From Takifugu bimaculatus (taxonomy: Eukaryota > Chordata > Actinopteri > Tetraodontiformes > Tetraodontidae): a stretch of 64,000 nt of DNA. Numbering within the stretch: position 1 is the first letter of the stretch; each line of letters starts with the position of its first letter. The stretch lies in the NCBI GenBank assembly GCA_004026145.2, contig CP034993.1, positions 14,085,163 to 14,149,162 on the forward strand, in the 5' to 3' direction. The translations under genes and the position numbers were made by a program. A model generated the notes under the pieces. It was not told the DNA's origin and searched no databases. It saw only the letters and a list, made by a program, of their open reading frames with translations. Shown here piece by piece: positions 50,986-62,400 of the stretch.

Positions 50986-51717
50986 ATTGGCCGGAGAAAC
51001 ACGGAGTTTAAATCCTTAGCTCATCGGATATGAAAAGAAAGCTTAAAAGATGCCACTTCAAGTCACACTCGGGGGTGTTTCGCCCCTGTTTGTCAGTGCA
51101 GCTCACGGTTTTGGCTGCGGCTGCTCGCAGTCTGTTCAAAATTATGAGCCGAAGTGTTCTGACATGTGATTGGCTGGGACCAAAACCACGTGGTACGCCC
51201 CGCCCTGATGGGGCGGGGTCAAATCAAAGAAAGGTATTTGAATGATAAATGACACAAATTTCACTCTTTGCGAAACCTACATTTAAATGTAACGTTTACG
51301 TTTACCATTAATTTTTCTATAGTTAATAGATTCCATGATGCTGACATTGTAAAACCTACCTATTTTAGTCATTTTTTCAATTTAAAATTCGGAAAAAATA
51401 GTTTACGAGGTTTATGAAGAATTAAAAAAAAAGTGAAGGAGCTGCCACAATGAAGACAGATTCAGTAAAAACCTGAGAAATATCACATATACATAGATCA
51501 CATATACCCCCAATGTCTGTATACATATACTGAGCTTTGATTTCATAACAAAGGTCTAATTTTCCAGATTAAAAGATATAACTTTAAAGTAAACAAATAC
51601 CAAAGCATGAAACACAGTATATTTTAACCCAAACCTTAACTTACAAAACAACTATAACATATTAAATGAACAAGAGTTGTACTTTTAAGCAAAAACAGAG
51701 AACTAATTTACAGGAAG
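50986..51717. promoter_or_regulatory. Head-to-head promoter region, depdc1 / poly-CFAP20
   Basis: 732 bp lie between the two start codons. On the depdc1 side there is a minus-strand CCAAT at 51169-51173 and a minus-strand TTTGAA (CHR consensus) at 51135-51140; a CTTGAA variant lies near 51057. I see no convincing RFX X-box near the CFAP20-domain gene. No coding exon is present. Confidence 0.5.
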
Positions 51718-54700
51718 ATGTTTCGAAGCTTTGTTCAAGGCAACTTGTTTTCCATGCTCAACAGCATGGAACATGATCCACTGAGACTTTGGAGAAAAGT
51801 AGTAAGAATTTATGAGACCATGACCTCCATACCAAGCTGCGTCTGTGCACCAAACTTTACAAATCATGATGATCTCTTCTGATGATCTCATTTTGCATTT
51901 TGATAATATTTTTTTAATCACAATCCAGCCTAGATACTGAGTGAATCAGCTGTTCTGACAATTGGACCACAATTGCAAATAGATTACAGGCCCAATATTT
52001 ATGTGTTTACAGGTTAAAAATGGTCATGTAAAATGTATTGAAGATGAAGAAATACAGTCTTTTGCCATTGAAGTGGATGGAAAAAATACACGGTAAGCTT
52101 GTCTTTCTTAATTGGATTCACCTCACACCTCCTCATCTCTTTTTGAGTCATTTTTTGGGTCATTCATTTTATTTTTTTCTTGCAGAACCACCTATATAAC
52201 ACTCCCACTAGACCCTGAGGAAAGCTTGGGCATCGGGCTTCCATTTTTAAACCTGTTGGTAAAGAAGACTGGTGAAGAATGGGGCTTTGAAATTACAGTA
52301 AGCACCATGCTTCCATGATTAACAGTCAAAGTTCACTCATAGGCAGAAATACAGACGAACAATATGTCAGTCCAAAACGTGAGGGAAGTACATTGTTGTC
52401 CACACTCTTGCAAGGTAGTTAAATATGTTACTCTCATCTACTACCGAGCATTAATGTGAGTGTTGTTTTGTTTTTTTATCGGTTTGAAAAAGTGTTTTAG
52501 ACCTTGGATGTGTCCTTCGTAATCAGGACATTCGTCTATATTTACTGTTTATCAAATGTTACAATTTTCAGGTTATGGATGACAAAAAGATTCGGCGGCA
52601 AATCTGTGTGAGCACCTGGCAAACAGCAAAAAACAAAAAAAACGTGTGCGTTGTCCAGCTAAAGTTTCCAACTTCCTGGGATTACATACATATTAACTTG
52701 GCAGAGGTTACCGCTGCATTATTTGGAACCAAATACGTGGAGACAGTGGGAATAAAGGTGAGTGTTGGCAGACCTGACGGACCACGGCAGCGTTGGCACC
52801 TGTTCACAATAACTCGTTTTACTTTCTATTGCTGCTCTTTTCCCTGCAGATTCATGCAAACTGTCGGATAAGAAATGTGTATTTCTCAGACAGACTGTAC
52901 TCTGACCTGCCAAGTGATCAGAAGGTGGAGGAGAACACTCCCAACCTAAAATCAGTGATGTCTAACATGATAGCAATGTTGCCTGATGGGTGGGGTCAAC
53001 AGGCCCACAGAGGGGGACTAAACATGCCAAAAATAGGAATTGCCCTTCAAACCACAGCTACCGGTGAAGAATACAGTCGTGGCTTTCACACCATTTTAAA
53101 CAGCATCGGGTGGAGTCCACTTAAATTTTGGAAACAAGAAGTTAGTGTCTATGAAACCATGAACTCTGTAACCGGCTAGCTTTGTTCACTATTTTCAGTC
53201 ACTAATTAAATCATTTTGTAGCATAGCGTAAAAGATCCACGCTCAGATTATAAGATTAGTAAAAATGTAGCCAAACTCATATATTTGTGGATTCGCAGGT
53301 TAAAAATGGACACGTGGTACGTGTTATGGATGAAGAAATAAAGTCTTCAGCTATTGAAGTGCATGGAAGAAATACACGGTAAGCTTATGTCTCTAAACTG
53401 GATCCTTTATCTCAGACCACTCAATAAATCCCTGTCATCTCATCTCTTTTCATGGACTTTAATTTTTTTTTATCATTGATTTCATTCTTTTCCTGCAGAA
53501 CCACCTATATAACATGTCCACCAGACCCGGAGGAAAACCTGGGCATTAGGAAACCATTTTTAAATATGTTGGTAAAGAAGACTGGAGAAGATTTGGGCTT
53601 TGAAATTACTGTAAGTTCTCACGTCATCCATGTTTGGGTTCCATCAACAGTCAAAGATCACTCACCAGACAGTGACCTTCATTGAATCCTCAGCATTAAG
53701 AAAAACATATATATTCCCCTATTTTTTTCTTTAAGGTTATTGATGACAAAAACATTCAGCGGCGGATAACTCTAACCACCTTCAGGAAAGACATGAAAGC
53801 AATGGTATATGTAGCCTGCGTCCCGCTGATACTTTCTGCTTCCTGGAAACACATTAATATCAACTTGGAAGAACATACATACAACTCATTCAGTACCAAA
53901 TATGTTGAGACAGTAAAAATACAGGTTGGTAGTTTCCACGGACGACGGCAGCATCGCTACCTGTTCACACCACCTCCCTTTACTTCCTGGTTCTGCCCTT
54001 TTCCCTTCAGATTCATGCAAACTGTCGTATACGTAGAGTGTACTTCACCGACAGACTGTACTCTTACCAAGACCTGCCCAAGGCCTTTAAAGTCAACATT
54101 TCTGGACAGAGCCAAATCGTACACAGCAAAAATACTGGCATGGCCGATAAGTCCTCTCCGCTGCCTGCAGGGTCAGGAGGTCCTCAAGGCCAAGGGATTG
54201 AACTGAGTAAACAACCAACAGGAAGTGACCTTCAAACTTCCACTGCTGGTCATGACTGCATGCGTGGGATCCAGTCCATCTTAAACAGCACTGAGAAGGA
54301 TCCACTCAAGCTTTGGAAAAAACACGTGAGTCTATAGAAAAACTACCTGTTTTAGTTGTCGTCCACCAAACATTTCCAATCTTTAACGTCATTACTGTTG
54401 TCTATTATAGCTAAATTATAATCAGTTTGCATCAATACTTGATCTAGACACTGAGTTAATTGTCAAAAATAATTGGTGTTTGAAAAAAAAAACAGATTAT
54501 AGGCTGAATAAAGATCTAACCTAAGTCCTATTTGTGTTCACAGGTTGAAAATGGACATGTAGAATGTGTTATGGATAAAAAAATAAATTCCACAGCCATT
54601 GATGTGCATGGAGGAATCATGGAGTAAGTACATGTTTCTAAATATGAGTCCTCATCTGAGGTTACCCATCAAACCCTGTTTGTCATCGTTCCTTTTCATG

Positions 54701-55622
54701 TACTTTAAAATAATCTTTTAAAAATGATCTTCTTGCAGAACCACCTATATAACATGTCCACCAGACTCCAGAGATAAGCTGAGCATCAAGCAACCAATAT
54801 TAAACCTGATGATGAAGAAGACTGGAGAAGAGTTTGGCTGTAAGATTACTGTAAGTACACACACCGTCCAAGTTTGGGTCCCATGAACAGTCAACGTTCA
54901 ATTTTGTTGGATTAAAATTGTTAGACATCAGACCTTCATCGTGTCATCAGTAATAAGAAGAATGAATTTTTTGTTTTTGACAATTTTCAGGTGACCGATG
55001 ACAAAATCATCCGTCGGCAAATCATTCTAACCACCTTCACAAGAAAGATGAAAGCAAAAATATATTCTGGTTTTGTCCCAATAAGACTTTCTTCTTCCTT
55101 TGAACACGTTAACATCAACTTGGCAAAAGTTACGCATGTATTATTTGGAACCAGATACGTGGAGACGGTGAAAATAAAGGTAAGCGTTGGCAGATTTGAC
55201 TGAAAACAGCAGCATTCTGGTACGTTCACACTAACTCCCTTTGCTTTCTATTCCTGTTCTTTTTCAGATTCATGCTAACTGTCGGATACGAAGCGTGTAC
55301 TTCTCTGACAGACTGTACACTCACAAGGAGCTGCCAAATGATTATAAGGTGGAGGAGAACAGTACATGCACCCAGAGTGAATACAGTGGTGGCTGACGTC
55401 TCAATGGTGCCTGAGGGGTCGCGTGTTCAGGGCTACACAAAGGGACAAAGTAAACAAAGAATAGGAAGCGCCCTTCAAACCACCGCTGCTGGTCATGACT
55501 ACGTGCATGGATTTCACACCATTTTATACAGCATGGAGGGGAGTCCACTTAAATTTTGGAAACAAGAAGTAAGTATCTATGAAAATGTGAACTCTTGTGC
55601 ACCAAACAGTTCCAATTATTAA

Positions 55623-55690
<68 letters not shown>

Positions 55691-57871
55691 GTGTGTATTT
55701 TAGTTTGACTATAATTTGTATTACAATTTGGCCAAAACATTGAGTAGAGAAGATAATTGGGGCATAACAGATCATTGCAAACACATTATAGGCCCAATGA
55801 AAATGTAACCATACTCATATTTGTGTGTCCACAGGTTAAACATGGAAATGTAGAATGTATTACGGATGAGGAACTTAAGACTTTAGCAATTGAAGTGCAA
55901 GGAAAAGATATTCAGTAAGTTTATTTTTCTAAACTGGATCCTTCATCTCAGTCCAGTCGGTAAATCCCTGTTCATCCTCATCCCTTGTCATGCTTTTTGG
56001 TTAGTTATTATTCATTCCTTTGCTTGCAGAACCACCTCTATATCTTGTCCATCAGACCCTGAGGATAGTCTGGGAATCAGACTCCCATTTTTCAACCTGT
56101 TGATAAAGAAGACTGGAGAAGACTGGTGCTTTGAAATTACCGTAAGTTCCCGTGTTTGGGATCCATCAACAGTCACTCATAGGCACGCAGACAAAGTCAG
56201 CCCAAATCGAAGCGGAAAAGTGGTTTAATCTGTTACTGTTAACTACCAGTAGACATTGATGTGAGGCTGTGGAGTTGTGTTGTGTTCTATTTTGTCGAAA
56301 TGAAAAATGATAAAGTTGTCAGACCTTTGTTGTAATATCAAGACGACCAATCGTCGGGATTCACATTTTCATTCTCTACAATTTCCAGGTGACTGACGAT
56401 AAAAACGTTCGCTGGCAAATCATTCAAACCACCTTCAGAAAAGACACGAAAGCAATGGCACACGTGGCTTGTGTCCCATTACGACTTTCGACTTCCTGGG
56501 AACGCATCAGCATCGACTTGGCAAAAGTTACCCATGCATTATTTGGGACCAAATACATGGAGACGTCAAAGATAAAGGTAAGTGTTGGCAGATTTTATAG
56601 GTGGCAGCATTGTTACATGAATTCACTTCCCATTTCTGCTCTTTTTCCTTCAGATTTACGCAAACTGTCGCATACGAAGAGTGTTTTTCACCGACAGACT
56701 GTACTCCGACCAAGAGCTGCCAGGTGACTTTAAAGTGAACATAATCGAGAGAAAAACAGCACCCAGCACAAATACCAGGATGGCTGAGAAGTCGTCATTG
56801 GTGCCAGCTGAGTCAAGGCTTGAAAGCCACGGAAAGGGAGCAAGTAAGCAAAGAACCGGCCTTCAAACTACCACTGAAAAGAGTAACCAAGGATTTCACA
56901 CCATTCTAAACAGTGTTGAGAAGGCGCCGCTTAAACTCTGGAAAGAAGAAGTAAGCATCTGCGTTTCCTCTGTTATACTTTGATTCTCACTAATTTGTAT
57001 CACAATCTTATCGAGATATTAATGTATAAAAGATCATCACAAGCAGATTATAGGCATAGCAAAAACATATAATTGGATGTCCACAGGTTGAAAATGGAGA
57101 TGTAAAATGTATAAAGGATGAAATCATAACGTCTTCAGCCGTTGAAGTGCAGGGAAGCGATATGCAGTAAGTCTGTTTCTAAACTGTACTAAATGTTAGA
57201 CCACTCAGTAAATCCCTGTTCATCCTCATCATACCTTTTCATGCATTTCTTGCAGATCCACCTCCATAACGTGTCCACCAGACCCTGAGGAGAGTCTGGG
57301 AATCAGACTCCCATGTTTAAACCTGTTGGTAAAGAAGACTGGAGAAGACTGGGGCTTTGAACTAACTGTAAGTTCTCACGTCATCCATGTTTAGGTTCCA
57401 TCAACAGTCAAAGTTCATTTATCACAGTTAGAAATATACATAGACACCATGTCAATGCCAGCACTAAATTTATTCACCCTTTCTTCTTCGTAACTATTTC
57501 CAGCTGATCGATGACAAAAATGTGCACCAGCGAATATATCTGGGCAGCCACAGTAGAGAGGGGACCCCAGTTCCGCTTTCATTTCGTTGGCCACTAAAGC
57601 TCTCTAATTACTGGCAGTACTTCTGTCTAGACCTGGCAGATGTTACCAATAGAGTATTCAAGACCAACTATGTAGAGACGGCAAAAATAAAGGTAAATAT
57701 TGGTGGATTTCATAGATGACGTAGTTACACGTTCACATTGACTCACTTTACTTCCTGTTTCTTTAGATTTATGCAAACTGTCGCATACGGAGGGTGTACT
57801 TCACCGACAGACTGTACTCTTACCACGAGCTGCCAAGTGATTATAAAGTGAAAATTTCAATACAGGGTTGA
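51718..57871 (+). CDS. Five-domain tandem CFAP20 (DUF667) gene, frame broken in third linker
   Basis: There are 21 exons. The start exon 51718-51801 begins MFRSFVQG, aligning with MFKNTFQS of CFAP20. Then come five sets of four. Set 1: 52013-52092, 52186-52297, 52572-52757, 52850-53140. Set 2: 53299-53378, 53499-53610, 53736-53924, 54011-54325. Set 3: 54544-54623, 54739-54850, 54991-55179, 55268-55568. Set 4: 55835-55914, 56030-56141, 56389-56577, 56654-56950. Set 5: 57087-57166, 57256-57367, 57504-57692, 57767-57871. Lengths are 80, 112, 186-189 and about 291-315 nt in every set, with the same phases. Each domain shows VKNGHV, TTYITCPPDPE, LGIxxPFLNLLVKKTG, DDKNI, KYVETVKI and IHANCRIRRVYFSDRLYS. 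CFAP20 is normally a single domain in the inner junction of ciliary doublets. Exon 55268-55568 is 301 nt and shifts frame, giving a stop at 55394; the predicted product is then 652 residues with three domains. With the frame intact it would be about 1,098. Confidence 0.9.
55268..55568 (+). other. Frame-shifted fused exon of the poly-CFAP20 gene
   Basis: The equivalent exons of sets 1, 2 and 4 are 291, 315 and 297 nt, all multiples of three; this one is 301. It starts in the CFAP20 frame (IHANCRIRSVYFSDRLY) and runs into TGA at 55394-55396. The next-domain start (GFHTILYSMEGSPLKFWKQE) is open in another frame to the donor at 55569. A GT...AG segment of 25 nt at 55362-55386, bounded by ACAGT direct repeats, would restore the frame if absent. 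Confidence 0.8.
55624..55689. repeat. (ATC)n trinucleotide repeat
   Basis: About 22 ATC units, 55 bases downstream of the donor of the frame-shifted exon. The poly-Met and poly-Asp frames on the minus strand are artefacts. Confidence 0.95.
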
Positions 57872-58984
57872 TGAGGGAGTCCTGGCTGGGTACTGTAGAA
57901 CAGGGCCGACCATCTCAGATGCAGATGTTCTAATTAGACTGTCCTCACCATCAGCTCTGTGAAGCAGTGACCGCAAACTGTATGCTGAATCATAGCAACA
58001 GCATGCAGGACAACCAAAAAGAAAATATATAGACTGAAAGTAGCAAATTTGAGAACAACACAAGTTGTCTTTCTAAATGAAGGCCCACTGGCACAGTGAG
58101 CAGCCACAGAGGAGAGAGATTTCTTCTTAGCTCTAAGATGGAGTCTGTGTTTGATATGTTGTGTTTGTATTAAATTTTCAGCACCCATTGTGTCTAGTTG
58201 CATCTTTATCTAATTGATAAATGTATGATAGTTTCTTGTAAAGACTAAATTTAGGTTTGGTTACATGTAAAGTTGGATTCTTAATATCGTATAATGACTC
58301 AAAATGATTCGTTTTGCAAAAGAGCAGTAATAATAATCAATGGTGAACAGGCAGCTGCACTGTTTTCCCTGGTGTGATCATGCCCGTTGACCCTTGACCC
58401 CCAGAGCTGTCCTATCCTTGCTCACCTGTGCCCAGTCACAGTTGCTGCTCTGGGAGATTGTTCTGATAATGGATTGTTAGGATGAGAATATCGTCTGACA
58501 AAATATATGAAAGCTACATATTTCTGCCTTAAAATCCTGCCAAAAAGTCTGGTTCTTTGATTCATGAAAGTCCCATCTGTCTGTGGCGTGCTCTGCCCAC
58601 ACCGCGATGGTGGTGAAAACGATTTATTTTGATGTTCCGTATTCATTGAGTCACTTTTTATTTTATGCATAATAACATGTTCTATAAATTAAGTCCTTTC
58701 TTCATTCATTATTTTGTAATATATGTACATTTCTAAAACAAAAGGAAAAAGTAATTGCTTGGCCAAAAATACTGACTTTTTCTAAATCAGTTTATTCATA
58801 GATTGGCTACTTAGACATTAGAGGTTGAATGACCTACAGATGAATAGCTCATGTATCTCCCAGTCAGTTAGAAAAATAATACTGATCTACACAAAGACCA
58901 TGCTCTGGCACCTCTGCATAAAATTCAATGAGAAAGTGGTCAAAAGGAGCCCATTGTTTCATTTTAAGTGTAAGCAGGGAAAAT
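57872..58984. other. 3' region of the poly-CFAP20 gene and intergenic
   Basis: ATTAAA at 58169-58174 is a likely polyadenylation signal. No further CFAP20 exon, gene or recognised element was seen before the tRNA. Confidence 0.45.
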
Positions 58985-59057
58985 TGGAGGATGCGGGCAT
59001 CGATCCCGCTACCTCTCGCATGCTAAGCGAGCGCTCTACCATTTGAGCTAATCCCCC
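58985..59057 (-). tRNA. tRNA-Ala (AGC)
   Basis: The 73-nt minus-strand cloverleaf begins GGGGGATTAGCTCAAATGG. The acceptor stem GGGGGAT pairs with ATCCTCC (one G-U), with discriminator A. The anticodon arm CTCGC-TTAGCAT-GCGAG shows AGC, and the T arm is GCGGGATCGATGCCCGC. Internal A and B boxes are intact, and a TTTT terminator follows at once (plus-strand AAAA near 58980). Confidence 0.97.
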
Positions 59058-59235
59058 ACGAAAACGAACAATTTATACTCTTAAGCGTTCTGAAATATGC
59101 TTTGGCTTTTGCGCTAGTTTGGTGGCCCATAATTTTATATAAACCGAACCATAACTATAAAGTAACGCTCCCCCCGTCATCCCTCTTGGTACAGGGCGGA
59201 GCTTAGGCCATTTAAAATAAATCTACCGTTTACTT

Positions 59236-59329
59236 ATTGGTTGATGGCTTTGCAACTCTTGTTTCCTATTGGACAAGACGCGGCCGGAACTCACATCTGA
59301 TTGGATGATCAGATCAACCAAATTTCAAA
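59236..59329 (+). promoter_or_regulatory. aspm: Cell-cycle promoter elements of aspm: three CCAAT boxes plus CHR
   Basis: ATTGG (inverted CCAAT, NF-Y site) occurs at 59236-59240, 59268-59272 and 59300-59304, exactly 32 bp apart. TTCAAA (reverse of the CHR TTTGAA) follows at 59324-59329, about 145 bases before the start codon. Such spaced CCAAT boxes with a CHR are known in DREAM/B-MYB-MuvB regulated G2/M genes; the assignment here is from motif alone. Confidence 0.65.
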
Positions 59330-59472
59330 CTAGCTTGCGTTTCGTTGCGTTTTTGGAATAAGGGCAGCAGACTTTATCGTTAGTTAGGCTAAAGCCGACG
59401 TCAGTAAATTGTTAACATTTAGTCTGCCATGAATTTTTCATTTGAAAAGGATTATTTTCTAACACTTTAAAA

Positions 59473-62400
59473 ATGTCAGAAACGGCAACGCGTAGAGGAT
59501 TTTTGGACTTCAGTCCAGTAAAGCGAGATGACGGCAACAAGGAGAACGATGTTCCGACTTTACGCTTAATTCAGTTTTCAAAGGCCCCTTTTTTGACTTT
59601 TGGAACCGTAAAGTTGGGAACATGCAGATCTACAGTTCTGCAAATTGAGAATCCGACAGAAGACGTTGAAGCTGAAGTTACGGTAGAAAAAATCCCCTCC
59701 AATAAAGGGTTTTCCGTGGATCACAGCACGTTTACCATTCAGGTAGGACACTAACGTTAGTTTCACGTATCGATTGTTGCCTAATTCTATTCTATTCTTG
59801 CAGCCCGAGGGCTCGTTCTGTTTGACAGTGACATGGACCCCAACAGAGGAAGGAGGAATGAGAGAACTCATCATCTTCAACGCCAACGGGGTCCTCAAGC
59901 ACCAGGCTGTTATGTTGGGAAGAGCAGAAGCACCCAAAAAGAAAAAGGTCGGCAGCATAATTCCTTTCGTTTATGGCAGAACAGAAGTCATATTCTTACT
60001 CTGACAAGTGTGTCTACAAATATGCAGGAATAGAACTGTTGGTGGATTTAAATGCTTTGGGGATATGGCTTCTATTTTACCATTATAAGTACATAATGGC
60101 TGCATGTAAGGTGATGCTTACAATGTTTTTACCATTCTGGTAATACAAAAATATGTTGCACATTAGCCCTGATAATTGTTCAGAGGTGGTAAAAAGAGTG
60201 TTTGTGTTAAATAAGCATAAAGTGTCTTTACATAATGGTAGAGCCCTAATAGGACTACATGTCTATGTGTTTTACAGAAAAGTCTTTGGGATTCAATCAA
60301 AAATAAAACGGGAAGCAACCAGGTGGCTGCACCTCGGAGAAAGGTGACTGATCAGCCACTGAAGATGGCTTCCAATAAAGCCTTCCAAGTGTCCCGGAAG
60401 CCACAATACCAACGGAAAAAAAGCCGCAGCCCACTTGCATCTCTTGATGAGGGCAGACCTGAGGCAGAGAGGCCTTTCTCCAAGCAGATTCCTCAAACAT
60501 CACTGCAGCAGAAGGTGTTGAATTCCCAGTCTGAGGAGAACATCTACAACTTGCGTAGAAAGTCTTTGCACGATCCAAAGCTGGATGGCAATAGGGTGTC
60601 TCTTAGTCCAGATGGAATGGTTAGCAAGCCTGAAAACCAAGATCTCATCTCAATGCTTAACAAGACACTGTCCCCTATTGGCACCCCTGCAAGGTTGAAG
60701 AAGCTCATGCCTCATATTTACCACGAAAGCCCGCTTTCTGCAGCCGTCAGGCCTGCAGCTTCTCTGGACGAGGCTGATGAAAGAGCAACTGGAACTCCAA
60801 TTCTGTCTGTTAAAGAGGCACTGGCTCTCATTGACTCCGATCTGAGCCACATCAATTCAAGCCCCCAAGACACCAGTTCCAGCTGCGGCTTTTCCGATTC
60901 ACTGGAATCAAAAAGTGGGTCTCATGGTTGCAAAGTTGACAACGATTTCCTAAAAGCTTTACAAGACAGCCCACACCAGCCCGATGCCTGTGAGCAAAGA
61001 CTGACATTCTTTGTCACAAAAAAGGGTGTGAGTGAGGTTGCTGGGTCAGAACCCATCCAAAAGGCAGCTTTCACGTCTGTCACAGTCACCAAAGCTAAAG
61101 CACCAGTGGAGGCTAACAGTTTGAGTGGGAGGAAGATTCGGAAATCAAAGCGGAGGCTCTTGGAGAAAACACTTGAGCTGTCTGGCAGCAGCGAGTCTGG
61201 ACCAGGCACCCCAAGTCTTCCTGTTATAGACGTGGACGCAGGAACCGAGGCCTGTCACGATGCGCAGCCACAGGAACTCAGCACCTCCATTCTGTGTCCA
61301 CGAATCCAGAGCTTGCCCACCACCATCTCCTCCCCAGTTGCCTCCCCCCTAGCCGTACCTTCCGGTCTCACCTCCCCATTTCCAGTCAATACTTCCATCC
61401 TCCCTTCATCTCCTGTGGGCACCTCTTCTCCACTTCACCCCAAGTTGTGTGTGAAGTTCAACATGAACGAGGTTTGTCCTCCAGCATCTGAACCTCCGCC
61501 TGTCCAGGAGGACTCTTTCCCCGTTCACATGGCATTGAAGAACAAGAAGAGGAAGAGCGAGGAGTTCTTAAAAAGTGATGAGAAGATTGAGGATGCTGGG
61601 AAAACAGAACTTGCCAAAAGGACAAGAGTGGTAGTGTGCAAACCTGAGCCCTGCCGACCAGCACGGAAAAGTACGTCCCAGAGGAGAACAGCAGGTCAGC
61701 AAGTGTGACGAATGTGTGCTTTGTGTTGGACATCATTTCCTCTATAAACTAAATATCAATACAGCAACAAAATATGTGAGATTTGTTTGGGGCGTTTCGA
61801 AAGTAACTTGATGGAAAAAGACGCACCAAAGTGTTATTTATTCTTTTGTTGCCCCAGGTTCAGAGCGCTCCACAGCCACTCCGTCACTGAGGTCCGTGCA
61901 GGCTGCTGGTGCCAACCCGTCCAAGCCGCCTGGCTCCAAGTTTCCCTCACGAGGTTAAGAAACACGTGTTTTTACAGGAAACCTGTTGCTATTTTGCATT
62001 CCAGCCAGGCAGATTTTTGGAGAAACTCGGGTCTTTTTCTTTTCTTAGGTCCTCAGTCCTCAAAATCATCTCGCGCCGCATCTGTCAAGACCTCCAAAAT
62101 TGTTGCCGTGGCACAGTCGAAGCTCAGCTTCATTAAGCCGACGCAAAATGGTACTCCAAAAAAGAAAATTCCCCATAACATGTACCCTTTACCTCAAATC
62201 CCTTCTTTTTATTTTTACTCTCAGCCATCCCGAGACACCCGATGCCTTTTGCTGCAAAGAACATGTTCTACGATGAGAGGTGGATCGAAAAGCAGCAGCA
62301 GGGTTTCACCTGCTGGATGAACTACGTGCTCACCCCAGATGACTTTAAAGTAAACACTGAAGTGGCTAAAGGTAAAGCAGGCTTCCAAATCTCGCATGCT

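Noticed and set aside
55524..55784. Minus-strand poly-Met and poly-Asp frames
   Set aside because: They translate the (ATC)n repeat in an intron.
51718..57871. Five independent cfap20 gene copies
   Set aside because: Only the first set has a start exon and only the last a terminal exon; the four in between share fused exons, so one gene fits better.
58985..59057. tRNA-derived SINE rather than a tRNA gene
   Set aside because: All stems pair, the boxes are intact, the discriminator is followed by an immediate terminator, and no tRNA-unrelated SINE body follows.
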